Shown piece by piece: positions 1 through 5,410 of a stretch of 7,561 bases of DNA. The position numbers were made by a program, and so were the translations under genes. Source of the DNA: Bdellovibrio sp. (lineage in GTDB: Bacteria; Bdellovibrionota; Bdellovibrionia; Bdellovibrionales; UBA1609); the NCBI GenBank assembly GCA_003694355.1, contig RFKI01000240.1, positions 1 through 7,561 of the forward strand. Direction: 5' to 3'. The notes beneath the pieces were generated by a model, which did not search any database, had not been told where the DNA came from, and saw only the letters and a program-made list of their open reading frames with translations. Every line of letters starts with the position of its first letter. Position 1 is the first letter of the stretch.

Positions 1-1158
1 CCTCTTTCCAAACAAAAATATGCCAAACAACCAAAACACCGAAAAAAATATTCGAGAAAAGCTAAAAAATTTTTCCTAGAGAAGGGCTACCCCCTAAAAA
101 CTCTTCCTACAGCCTCCTATAATGAATCTGATTACGATCGAAGTGATAAACAAGAAGATATTATTGTTAAGAACCAATTTGAGTTTCTAGAAAGAGTCAC
201 AGCAGAAGACCCTTACCGCCTAGAAAAACAAGAAGAGTTTTATATCTCTGGAGATTTTCGATCTTTTTACCTATCAAAATACTCAAAGTCAGACAAAGGC
301 ACCTTTTTCCCTATGGCTTTTGATTTAGGAGTCCGATATCGCCCCACTCGCAATCGATTTTCCTTTGTATGGGAAACTCGTTTTACTAATTCCGACCCTT
401 CTAAGTCAGCCTATGATAACTTATTTTCAAACCCTCGCGTTCGATCTGCCTATGTCCTATATGATGATTTGCCATATAATACTTATATAATGGGTGGTCT
501 TTACCGGCCTCTTTTTGGAAATTATACCCCTGATCATGAGACTCTTCAAATTCGCCTTTTAGAAATGGATTATAAAACAATCTACCAAGCTATTTCTTTC
601 GGCGGTTCCCCTAATGTACCTTTTGCCAATGTTCACTTAATTTTCCCTACGAATAGTTCTCTCGCTAAAGATAGTGGTTACGCCTTAAATCTTGGAGGAC
701 GCTTTGTCACTTTAGGCGCGTCCATCATGCTTTCTTACTGGAATACTAAAAATGATGTCGGATTTAATCGAACCATGTACTCTCTTTCTGGAGGCCTTAA
801 ACTCCCTTTCTTTAAAGGCAGAAACATTATTTATACAGGAGACATTGTGAATTTTGATATTACTGTTGCTCCAACGCAGCGGAGAGACAGTGGCCTTATT
901 TTTACCAATGAACTCAAATTTCAATTATGGAGAGAGAATTATTGGATTTTAAATTACGCTCAGTCCAATGTTGGTTATTCTCCAGATACAGATAAAAATA
1001 GAACTCAAGGTTCCGCCTCTGAAATCATGACAGGGCTAAAATCGTTCACTGTCTCAGGGCTGGAAACAGAACTTCTCTATATTATAAATAATAATGAAGT
1101 GTCTGGAACAAAAACAAACAGCCAACGAATTCAGGCACAAATACATCTTTTCTTTTAA
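1..1158 (+). CDS. Probable outer-membrane beta-barrel protein, 5'-truncated by window edge
   Basis: The frame is open from base 1 to the TAA at 1156-1158, giving 385 visible residues with the start outside the window. An internal ATG at 313 is unlikely to be the start: a barrel-like strand (EFYISGDFRSFYLSKY, about residues 79-94) lies before it and pairs naturally with the next strand. Residues 1-70 are charged and Lys-rich and look like a linker or periplasmic part. From about residue 79 onward there are repeated amphipathic strands rich in Tyr, Phe and Trp, separated by polar Asn/Asp/Gly/Ser turns. The protein ends IQAQIHLFF, with hydrophobic residues at every second position and a terminal Phe, as expected of a BAM-recognised C-terminal beta-signal. 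The segment GGLYRPLFGNYTPDH resembles the strand-loop 'G.F.P.FG...DH' of porin-like proteins. It is probably a pore or OM anchor protein; substrate and family are not recognised. It converges on the ribosomal operon and is not part of it. Confidence 0.72.
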   Translation, partial: PLSKQKYAKQPKHRKKYSRKAKKFFLEKGYPLKTLPTASYNESDYDRSDKQEDIIVKNQFEFLERVTAEDPYRLEKQEEFYISGDFRSFYLSKYSKSDKGTFFPMAFDLGVRYRPTRNRFSFVWETRFTNSDPSKSAYDNLFSNPRVRSAYVLYDDLPYNTYIMGGLYRPLFGNYTPDHETLQIRLLEMDYKTIYQAISFGGSPNVPFANVHLIFPTNSSLAKDSGYALNLGGRFVTLGASIMLSYWNTKNDVGFNRTMYSLSGGLKLPFFKGRNIIYTGDIVNFDITVAPTQRRDSGLIFTNELKFQLWRENYWILNYAQSNVGYSPDTDKNRTQGSASEIMTGLKSFTVSGLETELLYIINNNEVSGTKTNSQRIQAQIHLFF

Positions 1159-1491
1159 TAACAAACAGACCAAGTAAATAGACGTTTTTGCGCTAGCTTA
1201 AGAGGCCCTCCTTTTTAAATAAAGATTTCATGTGACTCATTATGATTAAATAGTGGAAATTCATGATGCCGGAGCCCACATAGATCCCAGGACTCCACAT
1301 CCTTTGCATAACTTTAAACTTCAAACAATAACGGGGTTAGCTTCATGTATGGAGCCAGTCTCTTTTCGAAGCTTTATCTTTTCAGAGTGTTTTAGTGTAG
1401 GTTTCTCGCCTTCTTAGCATATTTAAGAGGAGCAAGAAGTCCCTTGAACTTGAAAATAGCTTGTCAAATAACCTTCATTCAACCAAAACAC
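1159..1491. other. Convergent intergenic region, no clear gene
   Basis: These 333 bases separate the plus-strand barrel gene from the minus-strand thioredoxin gene, so both transcripts should end here. I find no GC-rich hairpin followed by a T-run on either strand. Weak structures are present. One is a 6-bp stem with a 3-base loop at 1437-1451 (AAGTTC/GGACTT read on the minus strand, one G-U), just past the thioredoxin stop. A 7-bp stem lies at 1271-1296 (GGAGTCC/GGGCTCC on the minus strand, one G-U). A 6-bp pair AGCTTC/GAAGCT spans 1339-1373. A 38-codon minus-strand open frame (1193-1309) and short protein-like fragments in other frames are present, but none has a good ribosome site. The stretch could be decayed coding sequence or ordinary spacer. 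Confidence 0.6.
1437..1451 (-). terminator. Weak stem-loop after the thioredoxin gene, possible terminator
   Basis: Read on the minus strand, AAGTTC-AAG-GGACTT can fold into a 6-bp hairpin with one G-U pair. It starts about 40 bases after the TAA of the thioredoxin gene, the last gene of the operon. The following bases (CTTGCTCCTCTT) are pyrimidine-rich but not a proper U-tract. Position is right, structure is poor; termination could instead be Rho-dependent. Confidence 0.15.
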
Positions 1492-2055
1492 TTATTGAGA
1501 GAGGCGCTCAAAATAACTTATAGCATCTGGAGAAGACCAGTTCTCTGCTCCAGAAACTTTCTTTATCAGCTTTCCTTGGCGATCCAAGATATATGACTCA
1601 GGCAAAGCTGTTGTCCCAAATTGTTTTGCAATCTTTTGATCCTTATCCCACACAACATGAAAATAAGGATTGTTTTCTGCCTTAAAAGCCTTGAGAAAAA
1701 GCAAAAGATCTTCTTTATTGTAATCAGCAGAGATAGCCAAAATTTGCACTTTCCCAGACATTTTATGAATCAAGTCCAACATCGATGGAAATTCCTGAAC
1801 ACAAGGCTCACACCAAGAAGCCCAGAAGTTAATAATTAGAACTTTTCCTTTAAAGTCTTTTATAGATAAAGGATTTTGATAAATATCCTTAAAATGAAGA
1901 TCTGGAATCCCTTTTTCCTCAAGTTGGTCTAAAACTTTAATAGCCCCAGGAGGAGATTGTCCTTTTGTCAGAAAATTTTTATATCGGAGCCAACCCAGAC
2001 CAAGAAAGGCTAAAACAATTAGCGTTACAAGAAAAGCCTTCCAGCTCGCCTTCAC
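1492..2055 (-). CDS. TlpA/ResA-like membrane-anchored thiol-disulfide oxidoreductase
   Basis: This 187-residue protein has a hydrophobic N-terminal segment (about residues 7-23) after a Lys-containing start. No lipobox Cys is seen, so it is probably a signal anchor holding a periplasmic thioredoxin domain. The domain (about 50-187) has the start motif PDLHFKDIYQNPLSIKDFKG, the strand VLIINFWASWCEPC with the redox pair Cys82-Cys85, and the cis-proline loop TALPES at Pro152 followed by YILDRQGKL. These are hallmarks of the TlpA/ResA/CcmG group, which reduces disulfides in exported proteins, classically apocytochrome c. The WCEPC motif fits a reductant rather than a DsbA-type oxidase. The start is GTG at 2055; an in-frame TAA lies just upstream and no ATG is available. 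There is no strong Shine-Dalgarno. The gene starts 11 bases after the rplQ stop, suggesting translational coupling. The exact substrate cannot be told from sequence. Confidence 0.88.
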   Translation of the reverse strand: MKASWKAFLVTLIVLAFLGLGWLRYKNFLTKGQSPPGAIKVLDQLEEKGIPDLHFKDIYQNPLSIKDFKGKVLIINFWASWCEPCVQEFPSMLDLIHKMSGKVQILAISADYNKEDLLLFLKAFKAENNPYFHVVWDKDQKIAKQFGTTALPESYILDRQGKLIKKVSGAENWSSPDAISYFERLSQ

Positions 2056-2066
2056 CTTGTAAATCT

Positions 2067-2570
2067 CTACTTATTCCTGTTTTTCTTACGAGATGCTTCC
2101 TGCATCTTTCTTCGATGCTTCTTAGCCTTTTGAGCCTTCCTTGCAGCTTGACGTTTCTTTTTCACCAACTCTTTATCACCCTTAACGGTTTCTTCTGTTG
2201 TTGCAGCCGGAGGTTGATAATCAACAAACTCAATATACGCCATTGGGGCTTGATCTCCAGTCCGGTTTCCTGCCTTGATGATTCTCGTATACCCTCCAGG
2301 CCTTTCCTTAAAACGAGGAGCTATATCATTAACCAAAGACCTTACTGTTTTTTTATTAGGTATTTTTTTTAGAAGCACTCGAATAGCAGACAAGTCTCCG
2401 GCTTTACCAATTGTAATGGCCCTTTCCACATGACGACGCAACTCTTTTGCTTTGGCAACTGTTGTCTTTATCCTTCCATGCTCCACAAGCGAACTAACAA
2501 GTCCTCTCATAAGAGCTTTTCTTGGCCCCTGCCTTCGACCAAAAGAGTGTGTTTTTACTTTATGCCTCAT
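2067..2570 (-). CDS. rplQ: 50S ribosomal protein L17 with basic C-terminal extension
   Basis: L17 is a large-subunit protein near the exit-tunnel side of the 50S. The N-terminus (MRHKVKTHSFGRRQGPRKAL) and the following ...LVSSLVEHGRIKTTVAKAKELRRHVE are the family signature. The segment RFKERPGGYTRIIKAGNRTGDQAPMAYIEFVD ends the conserved core at about residue 118. The protein is 167 residues, against 127 in E. coli. The extra roughly 49 residues start with an Ala/Thr/Glu linker and continue as a Lys/Arg-rich, probably helical tail (about 135-167). The ATG at 2570 is preceded by GAGGAG at 2579-2584, 8 bases away. It lies 22 bases after rpoA, the normal rpoA-rplQ order that ends the alpha operon. 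Confidence 0.97.
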   Translation of the reverse strand: MRHKVKTHSFGRRQGPRKALMRGLVSSLVEHGRIKTTVAKAKELRRHVERAITIGKAGDLSAIRVLLKKIPNKKTVRSLVNDIAPRFKERPGGYTRIIKAGNRTGDQAPMAYIEFVDYQPPAATTEETVKGDKELVKKKRQAARKAQKAKKHRRKMQEASRKKNRNK

Positions 2571-2592
2571 TGCTCTATCTCCTCTATTCTAA

Positions 2593-3753
2593 CTAGGACT
2601 GACCCATTCCACCACCTGTAGCTCCGCCACCTGTAGTCGTTCCTGTTGAAGACGTTGTCTGGTAGGATGAAGATGACTGGGAAACTCCAGGAGCAGTGGA
2701 AGCAACTCCTCCCATTGAATTGGCTGATTGTTGGTGCTGTCCTCCCGCTGGCGCATTAGGATCCCATCCTGGGGGAGGCCAACCTTCTATTTTCATACCT
2801 AAAGAAAGTCCCATAGTACTAAGAATTTCCTTAATCTCATTGAGAGATTTTCGACCGAAATTTTTGGTCTTCAACATCTCAGACTCAGTTCTGCAAACCA
2901 ACTCGCCAATATAACGAATGTTTGCATTCTTTAGGCAGTTAGCACTTCGAACAGAAAGCTCCAAATCTTCCACTGGACGAAAAAGATTCTCATTGAGCTT
3001 AGGTGTTTTACCTTCCTCTAGCTCCTCTTTAGGTTCTAAATCTTCATCAAAATTTACAAAAATCTGCAGTTGTTCCTTCAAAATCTTTGACCCCAAAGCA
3101 ACGGCTTCCTCTGGTTTCAAAGATCCATCCGTCCAAACTTCCAAGCTTAAAGCATCATAATCTGTTCTTTGCCCAACACGAGCATCAAAAACCTGATAAT
3201 TCACCCTACGAATTGGACTATAAAGAGAATCTAAAGCAATAAAACCTACAGGAAGATCTTTTTTCTGCTCCTCAGCTTCAACATATCCGCGGCCAAATTT
3301 GACAATAAGCTCTCCTTCAAATTTCCCTTCTTTGCCAAGAGTGGCAATATGTTGCTCAGGGTTTAAAACTTCAATCTTATCTGTTGTCTGAATATCTGCT
3401 GCTGTAACCTCTCCTGGACCCTGCTTTGATATATGCAAGATAAGGGGATCTGGAGTATACATTTTAAAACGTACACTTTTCAAATTTAAAACAATATCCG
3501 TTACATCCTCTAAAACATCTGGAATCGTACTAAACTCATGCAATACACCTTCTATCTTAACAGCACTGACTGCTGCGCCCATCATGGAGTTTAAAAGCAC
3601 CCTTCGTAAAGAATTGCCCAGAGTCACCCCATATCCTCTTTCTAAAGGACGCACAGAAAATTTCCCATAAACATCTGTTAAAGTGTCTTTATCAACTTCA
3701 AAACCTTTTGGTTTTATTAAATCTCTCCAAAATTTATAATAGTGCTGTTGCAT
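2593..3753 (-). CDS. rpoA: DNA-directed RNA polymerase alpha subunit with C-terminal extension
   Basis: Alpha dimerises to nucleate RNA polymerase assembly, and its C-terminal domain contacts UP-element DNA and activators. The N-terminal domain shows [20 protein letters not shown] followed by LRRVLL and [19 protein letters not shown] linker rich in Glu and Lys (about 235-255) leads to the C-terminal domain. There [20 protein letters not shown] carries the DNA-binding Arg (269 here, equivalent to E. coli Arg265), and [16 protein letters not shown] completes the helix-hairpin-helix. Homologues normally end soon after the GWPPP-type motif (324-328 here; E. coli is 329 residues). This protein continues for about 57 residues of Gly/Ser/Thr/Gln-rich, probably disordered sequence, for 386 residues in all. 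I chose the ATG at 3753, not the in-frame TTG at 3768, because the bases between them form the ribosome site. Confidence 0.97.
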   Translation of the reverse strand: MQQHYYKFWRDLIKPKGFEVDKDTLTDVYGKFSVRPLERGYGVTLGNSLRRVLLNSMMGAAVSAVKIEGVLHEFSTIPDVLEDVTDIVLNLKSVRFKMYTPDPLILHISKQGPGEVTAADIQTTDKIEVLNPEQHIATLGKEGKFEGELIVKFGRGYVEAEEQKKDLPVGFIALDSLYSPIRRVNYQVFDARVGQRTDYDALSLEVWTDGSLKPEEAVALGSKILKEQLQIFVNFDEDLEPKEELEEGKTPKLNENLFRPVEDLELSVRSANCLKNANIRYIGELVCRTESEMLKTKNFGRKSLNEIKEILSTMGLSLGMKIEGWPPPGWDPNAPAGGQHQQSANSMGGVASTAPGVSQSSSSYQTTSSTGTTTGGGATGGGMGQS

Positions 3754-3756
3754 AAA

Positions 3757-3766
3757 CTCTTCTCCC
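3757..3766 (-). promoter_or_regulatory. Ribosome binding site that sets the rpoA start
   Basis: The minus strand reads GGGAGAAGAG here, with the GGAG core 8 bases from the ATG at 3753. The in-frame TTG at 3768 overlaps this site and has no comparable motif upstream. The five residues it would add (MGEEF) are therefore most likely the translated ribosome site, not protein. Confidence 0.85.
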
Positions 3767-3814
3767 AAAAATGTTTTTTTCAGTTTTTCCTTTTTAAACC
3801 ACCAATGACTTTAA

Positions 3815-4198
3815 TTAAATTCGACGCCTTTTAGGGGGACGACAACCATTATGAGGTATAGGAGTCACATCCCTTAACATATTAATTCGAATACCACTTG
3901 CAGCAATAGCCCTTACTGCTGGCTCTCTACCTGAACCAGGACCTTTCAAATAAAGATCCACACTCTTAACCCCTAAATCAATGGCCTTTTTAGCAGCGTC
4001 CTCTGCTGCCATCTGAGCAGCAAAAGGAGTTCCTTTTCTACTTCCCTTGAACCCCAATAGCCCTGCAGATGACCAACAGATAGTACCCCCTGATGGATCT
4101 GTCACAGTAACAATGGTATTTCCAAAACCTGCTTCAATATAACAACGTCCCGTAGGAAAATTTTTTTTCGTTTTCTTTTTTGTATTTTTAGAAGCCAT
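3815..4198 (-). CDS. rpsK: 30S ribosomal protein S11
   Basis: S11 sits on the 30S platform and helps form the mRNA exit region. The 127-residue protein has a basic Lys-rich N-terminus (residues 4-12) and then the conserved core. The core includes [40 protein letters not shown], and the signature [19 protein letters not shown] (about 80-98). The C-terminus is [18 protein letters not shown], as in typical family members. Length is standard (E. coli 129). The ATG at 4198 is preceded by GAGG at 4207-4210 with 8-base spacing. It lies 18 bases after rpsM. Downstream the next gene is rpoA directly, after a 61-base gap; rpsD, often placed between them, is absent. Confidence 0.98.
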   Translation of the reverse strand: MASKNTKKKTKKNFPTGRCYIEAGFGNTIVTVTDPSGGTICWSSAGLLGFKGSRKGTPFAAQMAAEDAAKKAIDLGVKSVDLYLKGPGSGREPAVRAIAASGIRINMLRDVTPIPHNGCRPPKRRRI

Positions 4199-4216
4199 AC
4201 CCTTTTCCTCTAATAA

Positions 4217-4591
4217 TTAAACCGCTTTCTTCTTATTAGCCACAGTTTTTCTGGGCCCTTTTCGTGTTCTTGCATTCGACTTTGTTCTTTGTCCCCTTAC
4301 AGGAAGTCCTTTTCGATGCCTAATCCCCCTATAACAGCCTAAATCCATTAGCCTTTTTATATTTAAAGAGACTTCCCTCCTTAGGTCCCCCTCAACTTTA
4401 AAATTCTGCTCAATAGTGTTCCTTAATTTAATAATTTGATCATCCGTTAAGGCGTCCGTTTTCAAATCCTTACTGAGCCCAGCCATTTCACACACTTTAT
4501 TGGCTCTTGAGCGACCAATACCATAAATATAAGTTAATGCGACTTCTAAGCGCTTATTCTTTGGTAAATCAACCCCTGCTATTCTTGCCAT
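4217..4591 (-). CDS. rpsM: 30S ribosomal protein S13
   Basis: S13 is in the 30S head, contacts the P-site tRNA with its basic tail and forms intersubunit bridges with the 50S. The 124-residue protein begins [20 protein letters not shown] and continues with [10 protein letters not shown], the conserved N-terminal helix-two-turn-helix region. It carries the signature [20 protein letters not shown] followed by TRKG (about 89-112), and ends in a Lys/Arg tail that includes [13 protein letters not shown]. Length matches the family (E. coli 118). The ATG at 4591 lies 3 bases after the rpmJ stop. Its only upstream purine motif, AGGGT, overlaps the last codons of rpmJ, so translation is probably coupled to rpmJ. 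Confidence 0.98.
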   Translation of the reverse strand: MARIAGVDLPKNKRLEVALTYIYGIGRSRANKVCEMAGLSKDLKTDALTDDQIIKLRNTIEQNFKVEGDLRREVSLNIKRLMDLGCYRGIRHRKGLPVRGQRTKSNARTRKGPRKTVANKKKAV

Positions 4592-4594
4592 ATT

Positions 4595-4708
4595 TTAACC
4601 CTGTTTTTGTTTATGTTTCGGATTTTCGCAAATAACACGAATGATCCCTCTTCTCTTAATAATTTTACATTTTGCACATATCTTTTTAACAGATGCCCTG
4701 ACTTTCAT
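4595..4708 (-). CDS. rpmJ: 50S ribosomal protein L36, zinc-binding form
   Basis: This short gene encodes 37 residues, [20 protein letters not shown] followed by [18 protein letters not shown]36 is the smallest 50S protein and packs against 23S rRNA helices near the factor-binding side. The zinc ribbon is intact, with Cys11, Cys14, Cys27 and His32, so this is the zinc-containing (C+) paralogue type. A Cys-lacking form is typical of zinc-starvation paralogues. The ATG at 4708 has a near-perfect Shine-Dalgarno, GAGGTGA, at 4712-4718. It heads the rpmJ-rpsM-rpsK-rpoA-rplQ block and follows adk after 72 bases. Confidence 0.97.
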   Translation of the reverse strand: MKVRASVKKICAKCKIIKRRGIIRVICENPKHKQKQG

Positions 4709-4780
4709 TACTCACCTCATTTTAACGACCGGCTAATTTAACACTTTCTTCTTCTCAAGTCCAGAGAAGTTCACAATTTT
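4709..4780 (-). promoter_or_regulatory. 72-base leader between adk and rpmJ
   Basis: This is the longest gap inside the operon and sits where map and infA often occur; no remnant of either is visible. Read on the minus strand it holds a perfect 6-bp inverted repeat, CTTCTC-TGGACTT-GAGAAG (4751-4769), about 50 bases after which comes the rpmJ Shine-Dalgarno. There is no U-tract after the stem, so it is not an intrinsic terminator. The sequence ATGAGGTGA (4712-4720) is a two-codon reading frame lying on the Shine-Dalgarno itself, perhaps by chance. I see no convincing -35/-10 pair. A translational control site for the alpha block is possible but unproven. Confidence 0.3.
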
Positions 4781-5410
4781 TCATAGCTTCTTTTTAATCC
4801 TCTCAAAAACTTCTTGAGCATCACCAACACCATCTATTTCAACCATGATCCCTTTATCATGATAAAACTTCTTCAGAGGGGCTGTATTTTCTTCATAAAC
4901 CTTAAGTCGATGCAAAATAGCCTCTTCCCGATCATCTTCTCTCTGAAGAAGCTTTCCTCCACACTTATCACATATCCCATCCTGCTTAGGGGGAGACGTC
5001 TCTATATGGTAAACAGCTCCACATTTGGAACAAACTCGACGACCACTTAACCGCCGAACAAGTTCCTTTTCTGGGACCTTAAGAAAAAAAACTTTCCCTA
5101 AGGGCTGCCCCTTCTCTGCCAACATTCGATCTAAAGCCTCTGCCTGAGGAATAGTTCTTGGAAAGCCATCAAGAATAAAAGAGCCATCGCCTTCAATTTC
5201 TTGTTCCACCATTTTAATAACAATATCATCTGGCACCAAATCTCCCCGGTCCAAAATGGCTTTAACCTTCTTTCCTAAATCAGTTTGTTCTTTAATATGG
5301 TATCGAAATAGATCTCCTGTACTAATATGCTTAAAACCTAACTGCTCGGAAAGAAGTTGTGATTGTGTTCCCTTTCCTGCTCCTGGGGGGCCAAAAAGAA
5401 GTATATTCAA
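4781..5410 (-). CDS. adk: Adenylate kinase, zinc-finger LID type
   Basis: Adenylate kinase interconverts ATP + AMP and 2 ADP in the cytosol and keeps the adenylate pool balanced. The 209-residue protein has the P-loop GPPGAGKGT (7-15), the AMP-binding segment STGDLFR (30-36), DGFPRT (81-86), the LID-flanking RRLSGRR (119-125) and DDREEAILHRLKVYEENTAP (159-178). The LID carries four cysteines, Cys127-X2-Cys130 and Cys147-X2-Cys150. This is the long, structural-zinc form found in many Gram-positives and in some other bacteria, not the Cys-free LID of E. coli. The start is TTG at 5410. It overlaps the secY stop by 4 bases (TTGA) and has GGAGGG at 5418-5423, 8 bases away, inside the secY coding end. 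There is no in-frame ATG that would keep the P-loop. Confidence 0.97.
   Translation of the reverse strand: MNILLFGPPGAGKGTQSQLLSEQLGFKHISTGDLFRYHIKEQTDLGKKVKAILDRGDLVPDDIVIKMVEQEIEGDGSFILDGFPRTIPQAEALDRMLAEKGQPLGKVFFLKVPEKELVRRLSGRRVCSKCGAVYHIETSPPKQDGICDKCGGKLLQREDDREEAILHRLKVYEENTAPLKKFYHDKGIMVEIDGVGDAQEVFERIKKKL

Noticed and set aside
712..924. Minus-strand 70-codon frame inside the barrel gene
   Set aside because: It is opposite a longer frame with clear barrel periodicity and shows no motif of its own.
1271..1373. Possible group II intron or mobile-element remnant suggested by inverted repeats in the convergent gap
   Set aside because: Stems are short (6-7 bp), there is no reverse transcriptase, transposase, terminal repeat or target duplication, and no recognisable intron domain V.
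1965..2621. Open frames on the plus strand opposite rplQ and the thioredoxin gene (1965-2372, 2430-2621)
   Set aside because: They lie antisense to well-conserved genes, have Cys/Ser/Phe-rich composition typical of reverse-strand translation, and no ribosome sites were apparent.
2696..3160. Plus-strand open frames opposite rpoA (2696-2914, 2918-3160)
   Set aside because: Antisense shadows of the conserved alpha subunit sequence with no recognisable protein features.
3754..3768. rpoA start at the TTG at 3768, five codons upstream
   Set aside because: Those codons are the Shine-Dalgarno GGGAGAAGAG for the ATG at 3753, and there is no ribosome site before the TTG.
3810..3819. 10-base palindrome TTTAATTAAA over the rpsK stop codon
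   Set aside because: Short all-AT palindromes are expected by chance in AT-rich DNA, and this one overlaps a TAA stop codon.
4747..4776. Sigma-70-like promoter before rpmJ
   Set aside because: A TTAAAT-like -10 has only CTGGAC at the right distance, too poor a match to the -35 consensus.
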